A DNA stretch of 64,000 nt from Staphylococcus simiae (GTDB lineage Bacteria; Bacillota; Bacilli; Staphylococcales; Staphylococcaceae), in contig NZ_CP071589.1 in assembly GCF_017357005.1 (NCBI RefSeq), forward strand, positions 2,232,001-2,296,000, written 5' to 3'. The first letter of the stretch is position 1, and the number at the start of each line of letters is the position of its first letter. The position numbers and the translations under genes are program-made. Positions 47,945-57,282 of this stretch are shown here, piece by piece. The notes under the pieces were generated by a model, which was not told where the DNA came from, ran no database searches, and was given only the letters and a program-made list of their open reading frames with translations.

Positions 47945-47996
47945 TAAAAAGGTATTACAGTCGAAGTTGTTCACTTCATTCTGTAATACCTTTTCT
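47945..47996 (-). terminator. Terminator of the PTS gene and insertion target of the intron
   Basis: Read leftward, AAAAGGTATTACAG pairs perfectly with CTGTAATACCTTTT, with an inner GAAGT/AACTTC pairing, followed by TTTTTAATT and then the intron 5' G. Confidence 0.95.
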
Positions 47997-48000
47997 TATA

Positions 48001-49443
48001 TTATTCTGTTACTTCTTTATTAGCTTTTCTCTTAGACAATACAAACGTTACAACGATTGCAATAGTAAAAGAAATAATCATTCCAATAAAGTAATGTAAC
48101 CAACCTGAATGCACTGGATTGATTGAGATAAATCCTGGTATGCCTGCTGTTCCTAAGGCAATTGCTTTTACTTTAAAGAAAGCAATATACGCTGAACCGA
48201 TACCTGAGCCAATAATAGCTCCAATAAATGGATATCTTAATTTCAAGTTAACACCAAACATTGCTGGCTCTGTAATACCTAATACTGCAGAAATACCTGC
48301 CGCAGACGCTACACCTTTAAGCTTTTTATTTTGCTTAATAATAAAGAATGCTGCAATAGCTGCGCCACCTTGTGCCATGTTAGACATAGTTGCAATTGGG
48401 AAGATAAATGAGCCACCAGTTTTAGCAGCATCAGCAATCAACGTTGTTTCAACTGCGATAAAGCTATGATGCATACCTGTAATGACTATTGGTGCATATA
48501 ATAACCCAAAGATTAAACCACCAATAGCTCCACCAAATTCATATAACCAAGTTAATCCATCAGATAACCAATATCCTAATTGTCTTGTGATTGGTCCAAC
48601 GAACAAGAATGTTAAGAATGCTGTAATAAATATTGATAATAATGGTGTTAATAAATTATCTAACACTGCTGGAATGACTTTACGTATACTTTTCTCAATA
48701 GTAGCTAAAATATAAGCAGCTACTAACATCGGTAATACTTGTCCTTGATAGCCTACTTGATTAATGTGTAATCCTAATACATCCCAATAAGGTATTGATT
48801 TGCCCGCTTCTACAGCTTTCGGAAAATCGTAAGCACTCATTAATCCAGGGTGTACCAAAATCATACCTAACGCAGCACCTAAGAATGGATTACCACCAAA
48901 GCGTTTAGCAGCACTAAAACCAATCAATATAGGTAATAATGTAAATGGTGCATTAGCAAAAACATTGATCATTTCAGCTAAACCTGCAAACTGGCTATAA
49001 ACATCTATCAGTGATTTACCTGCAAAGAATAAATCTTTAGCTGTTAAAATATTGTTTAGACCCATTAATAAACCGCCAGCAACGATAGCTGGAATGATAG
49101 GTACAAAGATATCTGACAGCATTTTAACAAAACGTTGTAATGGATTCATATTCTTAGCTGACTGTGCTTTAACATCAGAAGTCGTAGAAGCCTCTTTACC
49201 TGTTAATTTTTCTAGCTCTGCGAACACTTTATTAACAGTACCTGCACCAATAATAATTTGGTATTGACCACCTGTTGAAAATGTCCCTTTTACTACATCT
49301 AAATTGCTTAGTGCTTGTTCATCAACTTTACTTTCATCATTTAACACTAAACGTAAGCGTGTTGAACAATGTGCCATCGCATCTAAATTATCTTCTCCAC
49401 CAATGGCCTTTAGTATCTCTTCAGCGGATTTATTATAGTCCAT
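48001..49443 (-). CDS. PTS system EIIBC component, sucrose-type (ScrA-like)
   Basis: This membrane permease imports and phosphorylates a sugar. The 480 residues from ATG 49443 (AGGAGGC site) start with the EIIB domain (ILKAIGGEDNLDAMAHCSTRLRLVLND, phosphorylated Cys near residue 26). The EIIC domain with about ten helices follows (RFVKMLSDIFVPIIPAIVAGGLLMGLNN, GITEPAMFGVN). There is no EIIA domain, so it must borrow one, as sucrose- and trehalose-type permeases do. The first 24 residues of the longer frame overlap the promoter and operators. Two AACCGGTT operators lie upstream. The substrate is not certain: neither scrB nor a regulator gene is adjacent. Confidence 0.85.
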   Translation of the reverse strand: MDYNKSAEEILKAIGGEDNLDAMAHCSTRLRLVLNDESKVDEQALSNLDVVKGTFSTGGQYQIIIGAGTVNKVFAELEKLTGKEASTTSDVKAQSAKNMNPLQRFVKMLSDIFVPIIPAIVAGGLLMGLNNILTAKDLFFAGKSLIDVYSQFAGLAEMINVFANAPFTLLPILIGFSAAKRFGGNPFLGAALGMILVHPGLMSAYDFPKAVEAGKSIPYWDVLGLHINQVGYQGQVLPMLVAAYILATIEKSIRKVIPAVLDNLLTPLLSIFITAFLTFLFVGPITRQLGYWLSDGLTWLYEFGGAIGGLIFGLLYAPIVITGMHHSFIAVETTLIADAAKTGGSFIFPIATMSNMAQGGAAIAAFFIIKQNKKLKGVASAAGISAVLGITEPAMFGVNLKLRYPFIGAIIGSGIGSAYIAFFKVKAIALGTAGIPGFISINPVHSGWLHYFIGMIISFTIAIVVTFVLSKRKANKEVTE

Positions 49444-49458
49444 GTTTTGCCTCCTATT

Positions 49459-49502
49459 AGAACCGGTTCCATCTTTTTTCATTATAATTGTAACCGGTTC
49501 CA
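49459..49502 (-). promoter_or_regulatory. PTS gene promoter with two GGAACCGGTT operators
   Basis: The palindrome AACCGGTT, in the context GAACCGGTTCC (49460-49470) and TAACCGGTTCCA (49491-49502), occurs twice with a 31-base offset. A TATAAT -10 box on the minus strand lies between them (49486-49481). The arrangement fits a LacI-family repressor (ScrR type) with cooperative binding. Confidence 0.75.
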
Positions 49503-49598
49503 TTAATATTTGCAATACTCTATTTGTAATTTTTCACAAACACTTATATCATTGTTTTAATATATTCATAAATATGTCATTTATTGGGAGGGATTGTA

Positions 49599-49970
49599 AT
49601 GAAAGAGCGTGGTCTTGTTGAAAAACGATGGCGAGAGGAAAAATATCATGTGTTATTACACAGTCAGCAATATTACAATGACATACGTCAACGTTTAAAA
49701 ACAGATATGTCATTAACTGAACTTGAACAATTAATTTGCCAAGCACTTCAGCTATCTCCTTCAACTGGCAGTGTTATTAATGCTTATGATCACATGTGGG
49801 GATATTTCAAGACACTTGCAACTGAGGAAGAAAAAAGAAAGGCGTAAGATTTGAAACAACGTTATGCAGCAGATGCTATACCCTATTCAGATTTATTACA
49901 TTATTTAGCAACATTAGCAGATAAATATCATGTTAGTTATTTACAACAAAGTAAAGTTTTAAAAAATTAA
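49599..49970 (+). pseudogene. DUF1722 (YbgA-like) gene split by an in-frame TAA
   Basis: From the ATG at 49599 (GGGAGGG site) 82 residues run to TAA at 49845-49847 (EKRWREEKYHVLLHSQQYYNDIR...YDHMWGYFKTLATEEEKRKA). The same frame then continues for 40 codons, DLKQRYAADAIPYSDLLHYLATLADKYHVSYL, to a second TAA at 49968-49970. The two parts together have the usual DUF1722 size and end pattern. A single base change would restore the gene. Either it is inactivated, or the first part is a shortened functional form. The function of the family is unknown. Confidence 0.75.
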
Positions 49971-51250
49971 AAAAGATAGATAATAATACTTTAGTTATGT
50001 TGGAAAACTATTACTGGGGGCAGTAACTTGCATTCCTTGTCTAAAGTTATCATTATCTATCTCTGCTTAAATTTAAATGTACAATGTTGCTATGCGATAT
50101 CATACACTTTAATGAACTACGACTTAATAATCATCTACCCAGTCATTTTACACTGGTCTATATATAAAATTCGGGGGGGAGTAATTTTAAAAAATATATA
50201 AATGTTATTGCATTATCTATTGTTAATAAATGATGTATTGTTGTAGAAATTGATAGTTATAATTGATAGTTGATGATTAAAGTTATAGTCTCATTATGCA
50301 ATATTATTTAACGTTTTGTATGTTGTTATTCTTTATGGAAACAAATTGAGATGTTGTTGATTCTAAGTTGTTAAATATCTAATGAATTGAAACGATAGTC
50401 CAATGATATATCTGGTTGTATTGTCTTTGCTGAAAATATCAATATTTAAACTTATTGAAAAGTCCGTGGTGCTATCTTGTTGACTCATCTATGTTGTTTA
50501 ACCAGTAGAACTTTTCTTTAATAATTGGACTGAGTCTATCGTTTATTTTGTTTAATGTTGTATATTCTGACAAAACGTTGAATGTCCAATAAATACCGTC
50601 GTTTCTTAGTTGATGAAGTTATGCTCTTTCCAAAGAGTAGCGAAATACTATAGTTTAAGGAATTTAAAGATTTCATAACTGACGTAAATATTAAACAGAC
50701 ATCTTATTTCTTGTGATTAAGTGTATGTCATGTTCACTTTTATCTTTTAGGAAGTTAGCGCGAAATTATTTTTTTAAAATTTATTCCGTAGATGCCTATA
50801 TCGGCAAAGCTAACTATGATGATAAAATGAAGTTTTATCAATCAAACAGCATAGTATTAAGTATAAAATACTTTTGTTCCATGCTTACCTCTTAAAGATA
50901 AACACTAAGTACATTTAAATGTATGAATTCAAACGTGCCATTTTAAAATTTTATATTTTTAACATAGTTGAATAAAACAAAAGTTTTTTCATTTATTCTA
51001 AATGGCTGCGTATTTTTTTGTAATATGCATTAGCTTGAATTCTATATTTATTATGACCTAAAAAATTTTATATGACTCTATCAAAAATTTTCAAATTTTG
51101 CTTACTACCTTTCTAAACCTCTATTCATGTTGTACACAATGAACAAAGCAAACGTTTTCATACTAAATACCTTTAATTTCTTTTATTTTTTACTATTACT
51201 ATTTCCTATTCATTCACTTATAATTAAATATACTCTCAAATAATTCTTTA
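49965..51250 (-). ncRNA. Probable SSR42-like long regulatory RNA opposite to rsp
   Basis: A gap of over 1.3 kb precedes rsp and holds no convincing ORF on either strand. At its left end a long hairpin (49974-50062, arms AGATAGATAATAATACTTTAG and its near complement, with an inner TTACTG-GGGG-CAGTAA stem) is followed, read leftward, by TTTTTTAATTTTTT, a strong leftward terminator. No leftward gene lies above it, so a leftward untranslated RNA is implied. In S. aureus the long RNA SSR42 (about 1.2 kb by later mapping) is transcribed divergently from rsp at this place. The 5' end given is a guess. Confidence 0.65.
49974..50062 (-). terminator. Leftward terminator of the rsp-linked RNA
   Basis: This is the 21-base arm hairpin described for the RNA. 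The T-rich tail lies on the left only; the right side (CTCTGCTTAAATT) is poor, so the polarity is leftward. Confidence 0.85.
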
Positions 51251-51307
51251 AAAAAATTAATTTGAACAATGACTAAACTATTAAATTTATAAGCAGGAGA
51301 CAAATAA

Positions 51308-53413
51308 ATGACATGCCAATTTTATATACATCGTACGTTATCAACTGTACCCCGTAGAAATATCAACAATATTATTATTCTTTTTTCTTTAACTAATCAA
51401 TGTCGCATTACGATCAATGGTTCTACAAAAGATGTCAATAATCATATAGTACTGATCAATCATAGCGATATTTATCATATCGATGAAGGTGACAATATTG
51501 TTGAACTTTCGATTCCAGTTTACTATTTTTTCCAACAAGATAGTAATTTTTTTAATGGCTACTTAGACCGTTATTTACTACAATCCAGTAACTATATCAA
51601 ATCCGTATTTTCTGATATTATTCATAACGATCAAGCGCATTCAACAATAGAAAGTAAAATTTGCCAATTAATTGTCGATACCTTATTAAAAGAGACTTTT
51701 GTCAAAATTGAACAAGAATATCTGCCTAATATCGCTCTAACTAATCCTGTATTTATTGAATGCTTAAATTATATTCATGATCATATACAAAGCCATCTAT
51801 CTTTGCGTGATATAGCAATGAACTGTAATATTTCGGAGTCATATTGTTCAAATCTTTTTGTAAGATATTTAAATATGAATTTCAAAGACTATTTTACTAG
51901 TATCAAGGTAGCAAAATCTATCAACCTATTACTTTCAACCGACCATTCTATCAATACAGTTGCTGAATTAGCAGGTTTCAATAGTCATACCAATTTTGCC
52001 AATCAATTTAAAAATTACTTGAACTTCAGTCCAAAACAATTTCGTACTTTACTATCTAAATTGACTCATACACCACATATTCAATATTCAAGTGACAACG
52101 TTGCACAATTTGCTAATTTAATCGCAACAATAGATTTAACTGCTCAAGTTGCAACAAATAATACGACAATTAATATTGATGATTTTAATCCTAAAGATCG
52201 CAGTCAACGTGCTAATGTGTTTGTGCGTTTTAATACTTTTAACGAGTTGTTCCAATTTATATTTAATGAATATTATGATATCAACTTTGAATATTTACCT
52301 AAACCTGTAGTATTAATAGATGATATTAGTGATATTGAAATGAGCCAGACTAACTACAATTTGCTCAATCGTTGCTTTGAAAAACTCTTCGACAAAAATA
52401 TAGGTTTAGCTATTTGTATTAAATCTACAACACAATTTGAAACGCTGAGACAGTTGATTTTAACTTTCTTACAAGTGAATCAAGATTATAATAAGAATAA
52501 AAAGTCTGTTAAATTTATTCTGGTCTTCTGTTCTAAACACATGACTGCTGAGGAAATCCATTTATGCCATTTGAAAATTAAAAACAAAAATAAAAATATC
52601 AAGTATAGTGTTACTGTTGATGGTTTGTTAGCAAAATATCACACTATTAGTCAAACATATGACGTCATGAAACGTCTTAACTTTAATTATTATTTTATAG
52701 ATATTGAAAGTACTGAAACGACACACCAATTAATCTCAAAAAGTCATCATTTTCATCAAACTGATACACATTTTGAACATTATAAAACATTTATACTTGA
52801 ATCAGGTATCCCTTCTACAAAGTTTGTCTATAATGATTTAACAAAAGGTGGGTTCAAATACACTAACGGTGGAAAGAATCCTTTGCAGTTATCAGATTTA
52901 GTATGTCATTTAATAGCTTTACTACGTTATGGCGGGGGCATTAGTTATCAATTATTGGATGATCATACTAATCATTTGTCTCTATATAATAAATACGGCA
53001 GCCCTTTGCCTTTAGTTCATTTATATAAAATGATGGCACCGTTCGTTAATGAAAATATAGAAATTACCAATAATTATTTATTAAGCCGTAAAGATAATAA
53101 CTATCATTTCTTACTCTTCAATAAAATTCATGATCGCTATTTATCTGATGCCCAACAAACATTTTCATTTTACAATCAATTGCCTAGTGATTCTTTAATG
53201 ATTAGTCACACACTTAATCATGAGCATGGTTCTATAGAACATCTGTTACCTGCCAGTAACCACCTAGTATATATCGAAAAAGACATTTTAGATGCATTAG
53301 ATAAGACAAATTATCCTAAGACGGAATTAGCCGTTCAAGAGGAAGATAATAAAACATTTGTTGTTAAATTAAATCAAGAAGAAGTTAAATATATTTGTTT
53401 TAAATCGTGCTAA
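51308..53413 (+). CDS. rsp: AraC family regulator Rsp
   Basis: This 701-residue protein has an N-terminal sensor part (1-145, cupin-like strands). The double helix-turn-helix of AraC type lies at about residues 150-255 (SHLSLRDIAMNCNISESYCSNLFVRYLNMNFKDYFTSIK, then TVAELAGFNSHTNFANQFKNYLNFSPKQFRTLL). A C-terminal region of some 440 residues follows. The C-terminal region resembles the large barrel-type extensions of some AraC regulators, but its role is unclear. Rsp (repressor of surface proteins) in S. aureus controls surface proteins, toxins and SSR42. Length, position and the divergent RNA region all match. A GGAGAC site precedes the ATG. Confidence 0.93.
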   Translation: MTCQFYIHRTLSTVPRRNINNIIILFSLTNQCRITINGSTKDVNNHIVLINHSDIYHIDEGDNIVELSIPVYYFFQQDSNFFNGYLDRYLLQSSNYIKSVFSDIIHNDQAHSTIESKICQLIVDTLLKETFVKIEQEYLPNIALTNPVFIECLNYIHDHIQSHLSLRDIAMNCNISESYCSNLFVRYLNMNFKDYFTSIKVAKSINLLLSTDHSINTVAELAGFNSHTNFANQFKNYLNFSPKQFRTLLSKLTHTPHIQYSSDNVAQFANLIATIDLTAQVATNNTTINIDDFNPKDRSQRANVFVRFNTFNELFQFIFNEYYDINFEYLPKPVVLIDDISDIEMSQTNYNLLNRCFEKLFDKNIGLAICIKSTTQFETLRQLILTFLQVNQDYNKNKKSVKFILVFCSKHMTAEEIHLCHLKIKNKNKNIKYSVTVDGLLAKYHTISQTYDVMKRLNFNYYFIDIESTETTHQLISKSHHFHQTDTHFEHYKTFILESGIPSTKFVYNDLTKGGFKYTNGGKNPLQLSDLVCHLIALLRYGGGISYQLLDDHTNHLSLYNKYGSPLPLVHLYKMMAPFVNENIEITNNYLLSRKDNNYHFLLFNKIHDRYLSDAQQTFSFYNQLPSDSLMISHTLNHEHGSIEHLLPASNHLVYIEKDILDALDKTNYPKTELAVQEEDNKTFVVKLNQEEVKYICFKSC

Positions 53414-53474
53414 TTAAAATTAAGTTTACGTACAAGTAATTACGGTTATATTGTATGTAAGGAGATGGTTATAA

Positions 53475-53897
53475 ATGGATAAAGCTCAAGTAACAACAGC
53501 AATCGCAAATGTATTAGATACATCTAAAGTGGGTGTATTATCAACAGCATATAATAATAAACCGAATAGTAGATATATGGTCTTTTATAATGATGATTTA
53601 ACACTTTATACTAAGACAAATATTAACTCTACTAAAGTAAAAGAAATTAAAGAGAATCCTGCCGCATACGTTATGTTAGGGTATAACGAAACGACAAATC
53701 ATAGTTTTGTTGAAATGGAAGCAACGATTGAGGTTGTAACAGATCAAAAAGTTATTAATTGGTTATGGGAAACTCAAGATAAATCATTCTTTGATTCAGA
53801 AAACGATCCAGAATTATGTGTCTTAAAGGTTGTGCCAAAACAAGTTAAATTAATGAATGACAAAAACTTAGATACGCCAGTTACGATTGAGTTATAA
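53475..53897 (+). CDS. Pyridoxamine 5'-phosphate oxidase-like (general stress) protein
   Basis: This is a 140-residue flavin-binding split-barrel protein: VGVLSTAYNNKPNSRYMVFYNDDLTLYTKTNINSTKVKEIKENPAAYVMLGY is the FMN-binding core. The family includes general stress protein 26 and F420/FMN-binding relatives. Most such proteins do not make pyridoxal phosphate. It follows rsp closely (61 bases) with its own AAGGAGATGG site and may be partly co-transcribed. A hairpin terminator follows. Confidence 0.88.
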   Translation: MDKAQVTTAIANVLDTSKVGVLSTAYNNKPNSRYMVFYNDDLTLYTKTNINSTKVKEIKENPAAYVMLGYNETTNHSFVEMEATIEVVTDQKVINWLWETQDKSFFDSENDPELCVLKVVPKQVKLMNDKNLDTPVTIEL

Positions 53898-53912
53898 TAA
53901 ATAAAATATAAA

Positions 53913-53956
53913 ACATACTAAGTTCACATATGTGGTGAATTTAGTATGTCTTTTTT
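53913..53956 (+). terminator. Rho-independent terminator
   Basis: ACATACTAAGTTCAC pairs with GTGAATTTAGTATGT (one mismatch), followed by six T residues. Confidence 0.92.
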
Positions 53957-54154
53957 AGTGATGCATGAATTTGTAATCTAATTTAAATATTGCACTAAAT
54001 AAAATACTTAAAAGACATCGTATGATCTCTCTATTTATTAGCTGAGTTATCAATTTAAGTGCAACAGTTAGTGACATAAGACTTTATAAAGTGAATTCCA
54101 TTATAATCACTTTCATGGTAGATGATAAATAGTTTCTAAAGTATAAACTAATTC

Positions 54155-54600
54155 TTCTTTGTTGGGGCCCCGCATTAGAGCTCCTAACAATCATGGATTA
54201 TAAGATTCTATGGTTTACATGTGCTCGTTTCCTCGCTCCTCAACTTGCATTGCTGGGCGAATTTCTTGACGAAATTCTCTTTGTTGGGGCCCCGGCATAA
54301 GAGCTCCTAACGATCAAGATTGTAAGTTCTGTGGTTTACATGTGCTCGTTTCCTCGCTCCCCAACTCGCATTGCTGGACGAATTTCTCGATGAAATTCTC
54401 TTTGTTGGGGCCCCGGCATAAGAGCTCCTTACAATCACAGATTGTAAGATTCTATGGTTTACATGTGCTCGTTTCTTTCCGCATGCATAAGAGCTCCTAA
54501 CAATCATGGATTGTAAGATTCTATGGTTTACATGCGTCTTTTCTTTCCGCATGCATTAGAGCTCCTAACAATCATAGATTGTAAGGAGCTCTAATAATGT
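54155..54600. repeat. STAR-like tandem array (GGGGCCCC and GAGCTCCTAACAATC units)
   Basis: Three copies of TTTGTTGGGGCCCCG occur near 54161, 54283 and 54403, which matches the Staphylococcus STAR signature. Between and after them the unit AGAGCTCCTAACAATCATGGATTGTAAG recurs five times, beginning about 54175, 54299, 54421, 54487 and 54556, at spacings of about 123, 121, 67 and 69 bases. Each unit contains GGTTTACATG. The last unit ends in a perfect-type hairpin with GATTGTAAGGAGCTCT. Before this array, 53957-54154 shows no gene. Confidence 0.9.
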
Positions 54601-54613
54601 CAGATATTGTTTT

Positions 54614-55891
54614 TTAAATTGATTCTAAGTATTCTTGGCCTTTTTTCTTATCATATACATTTTCCCATCTTGCAATAACTACTGTTGATAATGCGTTACC
54701 GATAACGTTAACACATGTACGTACCATATCTAAGATACGGTCGACACCGATAATTAAAGCAAGTCCTTGAGCTGGCAAGCCCATTGCACCTAATGTAGTT
54801 AATAATACTACAATGGATGTACCTGGTACTGCTGCCATACCTTTTGATGTAATCATTAACGTTAACATCAAGACAATTTGTTCTGATAATGTTAAATGCA
54901 TACCATACATTTGTGCAACGAATAATGCTGCAATTGATTGGTATAAAGCTGATCCATCAAGGTTAAATGTATAACCAATTGGAATTACAAATGATGTAAT
55001 ATCTTTTGGAGATCCAAAGTGTTCCATTTTTTTCATCATAATTGGTAGTACAGCTTCTGAACTTGATGTAGAGAAAGCCAATAAGATTTCACTTTTAAGA
55101 ATCCTAATAATATTCATAATATTAATCCCGCACAACCATGCTACAAAACCTAATACTACAAATACGAAAAAGAACATTGCAAAAACGACTACTAATACTA
55201 ATTTTAATAATGGAAGTAATGCTGATGCACCAAATGTAATAATTGTTGTACAAATAAATGCAAATACACCTAATGGTGCTAATTTTAAAATCTTGTTAAT
55301 CATCCAGAACACAGCTTCTAAAGTTCCACTCAAGAATTCTTTCACTGGTTCTCCTTTTTTACCTACTGCAGCTAATCCTAATCCAAAGAATACTGCGAAG
55401 AAGATAATTGGTAATAATTCACCTTTATTTAAAGCTTCAAAAAAGTTTGTTGGTATAATATTTACAATAGTATCAATGAAATGATTACCATATGTAGTTT
55501 GCTCTGCTGCATGTGCAGAACTTTGATATTTAGAAATATCACCTTTAGGTAACTTAGATGGATCTAATCCTGAACCTGGATGAAACAGGTTTCCGAAAAT
55601 AATCCCTAAACCTATTGCGATTGTTGTTATAACTTCAAAGTAAAGAATTGTTTTCCATCCATAGCGTCCTACAGTTTTCGATTCCCCAACATTCGAAATA
55701 GAAAGCGCTAATGAGCAAAATACAACCGGAATAACGATCATTTTAATTAAGTTTAAAAATACATCACCAAACGGTTTAATATAATTTGCTACGTTTTCTT
55801 GTCCATATAATAAAAGTCCTACGACAACACCTAGCACTAATGCGATAACTACTTGCATAGGCAGGCTAATTTTTCTCTTGAATAGAGCCAT
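54614..55891 (-). CDS. gltT: Proton/sodium-glutamate symporter
   Basis: This is a 425-residue carrier of the dicarboxylate/amino acid:cation symporter (DAACS) family. It shows MKSLPMQVVIALVLG-like opening helices, the IKMIVIPVVFCSLALSI segment near residue 47, the serine-rich loop FSTSSSEAVLPIMM near residue 271, the IPIGYTFNLDGSALY motif and the late AAVPGTSIVVLL hairpin with LIIGVDRILDMVRTCVNVIGNALSTVVIA. These are the substrate-binding parts of GltP/GltT transporters. The gene ends in the STAR-like array, with a GGGGAG site at its start. Unrelated in fold to gltS at 10007. Confidence 0.92.
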   Translation of the reverse strand: MALFKRKISLPMQVVIALVLGVVVGLLLYGQENVANYIKPFGDVFLNLIKMIVIPVVFCSLALSISNVGESKTVGRYGWKTILYFEVITTIAIGLGIIFGNLFHPGSGLDPSKLPKGDISKYQSSAHAAEQTTYGNHFIDTIVNIIPTNFFEALNKGELLPIIFFAVFFGLGLAAVGKKGEPVKEFLSGTLEAVFWMINKILKLAPLGVFAFICTTIITFGASALLPLLKLVLVVVFAMFFFVFVVLGFVAWLCGINIMNIIRILKSEILLAFSTSSSEAVLPIMMKKMEHFGSPKDITSFVIPIGYTFNLDGSALYQSIAALFVAQMYGMHLTLSEQIVLMLTLMITSKGMAAVPGTSIVVLLTTLGAMGLPAQGLALIIGVDRILDMVRTCVNVIGNALSTVVIARWENVYDKKKGQEYLESI

Positions 55892-56015
55892 AGTACAAAC
55901 TCCCCTTCATCTGACATCACTCAATTATATCAGATAATTTTAAATTATCTATAAAAAATTTAAAAGTCTTTATCTTTATAGATGTAATATTCACCAAATT
56001 TCTAGAAAATACGTG

Positions 56016-56063
56016 AATAGTACAAACAATAATACAAATAACCTAATTATTGTTCGTACTATT
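56016..56063 (-). terminator. Terminator after the DUF3139 gene
   Basis: AATAGTACAAACAATAAT pairs with ATTATTGTTCGTACTATT with one mismatch. Confidence 0.85.
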
Positions 56064-56074
56064 TTAATAAACCA

Positions 56075-56440
56075 TTACTTATTAGGTTTATATGTTTGAC
56101 TAAAGTATTTATGTTTAGCATGTTTCAGACTTTTCTTAGTTTCTGAATCAAAGCCTTCTACAAAAATACCTTTATACGTACTAATAGGTTGTACAATATA
56201 TGTCACACCTGGGTCATCCTTAAAAGTAATTTCCTTATAATAAATACCTTTTTTAGCACTATATAAAGTATCTTGTGTTTTAACTTTATCTTTCAGGTTC
56301 TTTTCTTCTAAATAACTATCTATCATAGCGATATTTTTATGGCCTTGATATGTTTTTAAACAAAAGAAAAATGCAACTGCAACTATTAAAGAAATGACTA
56401 AAATAATCACAACTCTTGTTATTATTTGTTTTCTACTCAT
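56075..56440 (-). CDS. DUF3139 family small membrane or secreted protein
   Basis: This 121-residue protein has one N-terminal helix (IITRVVIILVISLIVAVAFFFCL) and a short soluble domain (HKNIAMIDSYLEEKNLKDKVKTQDTLYSAKKGIYYKEITFKDDPGVTYIVQPIS), the DUF3139 pattern found in low-GC Gram-positives. It is probably membrane anchored and exposed outside. The function is not known. It is transcribed alone, upstream of and divergent from sarZ. Confidence 0.82.
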   Translation of the reverse strand: MSRKQIITRVVIILVISLIVAVAFFFCLKTYQGHKNIAMIDSYLEEKNLKDKVKTQDTLYSAKKGIYYKEITFKDDPGVTYIVQPISTYKGIFVEGFDSETKKSLKHAKHKYFSQTYKPNK

Positions 56441-56778
56441 TTTGAGACTCCTTTTAACTTATCCATTCAGTATGAACCAATCATTTTATTTTATAAAGAG
56501 AATTTACTGGATTGTAACATTTTTTTATTTCTATAATATGGTAGAAACTTAACAGTTATCAATAAATAATATTAAATCCATGAATAACTTTCATTTTACT
56601 ACCAAACGGATTTTTACACCACTTTCAACTATTTTTGTTGCTATGACTGAGTTTATTTATGTTTTCCAAAACATTAATTCCTTTAACACTGATTATTTTA
56701 CTATGTTTTCGTTCAAAAGTATTATTTAATATTAAAATTTAATTAAAGACAATTCGATAATCGCGATAAAATCAGTAC
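56441..56778. other. Gap between the DUF3139 gene and sarZ
   Basis: It holds the DUF3139 promoter (leftward) and the sarZ promoter at its right end. The rest is AT-rich with no supportable feature. Confidence 0.35.
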
Positions 56779-56807
56779 TTGACAACCATTAGACTTCATA
56801 ATATTGT
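56779..56807 (+). promoter_or_regulatory. sarZ promoter
   Basis: A perfect -35 TTGACA (56779-56784) and a -10 TATTGT (56802-56807) are spaced 17 bases apart. The ATG follows 23 bases later with an AAGGAGTG site. Confidence 0.8.
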
Positions 56808-56830
56808 TTATTCTAACAAGGAGTGATTGA

Positions 56831-57274
56831 ATGTATGTAGAGAACAGTTATCTTAGTAAGCAAATATGTTTTTTATTTTATGTTTCTTCTAAAGAAATTA
56901 TCAAAAAATATACAACATATTTGAAAGAGTATGATCTAACTTACACTGGTTATATTGTTTTAATGGCGATTGAAAATGATGAGAAACTTAACATCAAAAA
57001 ATTAGGTGAGCGTGTATTCTTAGATTCGGGAACATTAACACCACTACTTAAAAAGTTAGAAAAGAAAGATTATGTTATTCGTACACGTGAAGAAAAAGAT
57101 GAAAGAAATCTTCAAATTTCACTAACTAAACAAGGACAAGAAATTAAAAAACCTTTAGCAGATATTTCATTGAAAGTATATGATGAATTTAATATAACAA
57201 GCGATGAAGCATCTGAACTTGTTCATAGTTTACGTAATTTTGTATCTAAAAATTTCGACAATCCATCTAAATAA
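56831..57274 (+). CDS. sarZ: MarR/SarA family regulator SarZ
   Basis: This 147-residue winged-helix regulator belongs to the OhrR-like branch: [26 protein letters not shown] with a Cys at residue 13, which matches the reactive Cys of SarZ. The DNA-binding part is [49 protein letters not shown]. SarZ senses peroxide through this single Cys and controls virulence and oxidative stress genes in staphylococci. It has a clear promoter and terminator and stands alone. Confidence 0.93.
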   Translation: MYVENSYLSKQICFLFYVSSKEIIKKYTTYLKEYDLTYTGYIVLMAIENDEKLNIKKLGERVFLDSGTLTPLLKKLEKKDYVIRTREEKDERNLQISLTKQGQEIKKPLADISLKVYDEFNITSDEASELVHSLRNFVSKNFDNPSK

Positions 57275-57282
57275 TAATATAT

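Noticed and set aside
50713..50895. A 60-codon plus-strand ORF upstream of rsp
   Set aside because: No ribosome site, no recognisable protein pattern, and it lies within the region that is better explained as a leftward RNA.
54307..54552. An 81-codon minus-strand ORF within the repeat array
   Set aside because: It simply reads through the tandem units (repeated RILQSMIVRSSYA words) and is an artefact of the repeats.
54155..54600. CRISPR array
   Set aside because: Units are unequal in length, the spacers are themselves repeated, and no cas genes are near. It is a STAR-like repeat family.
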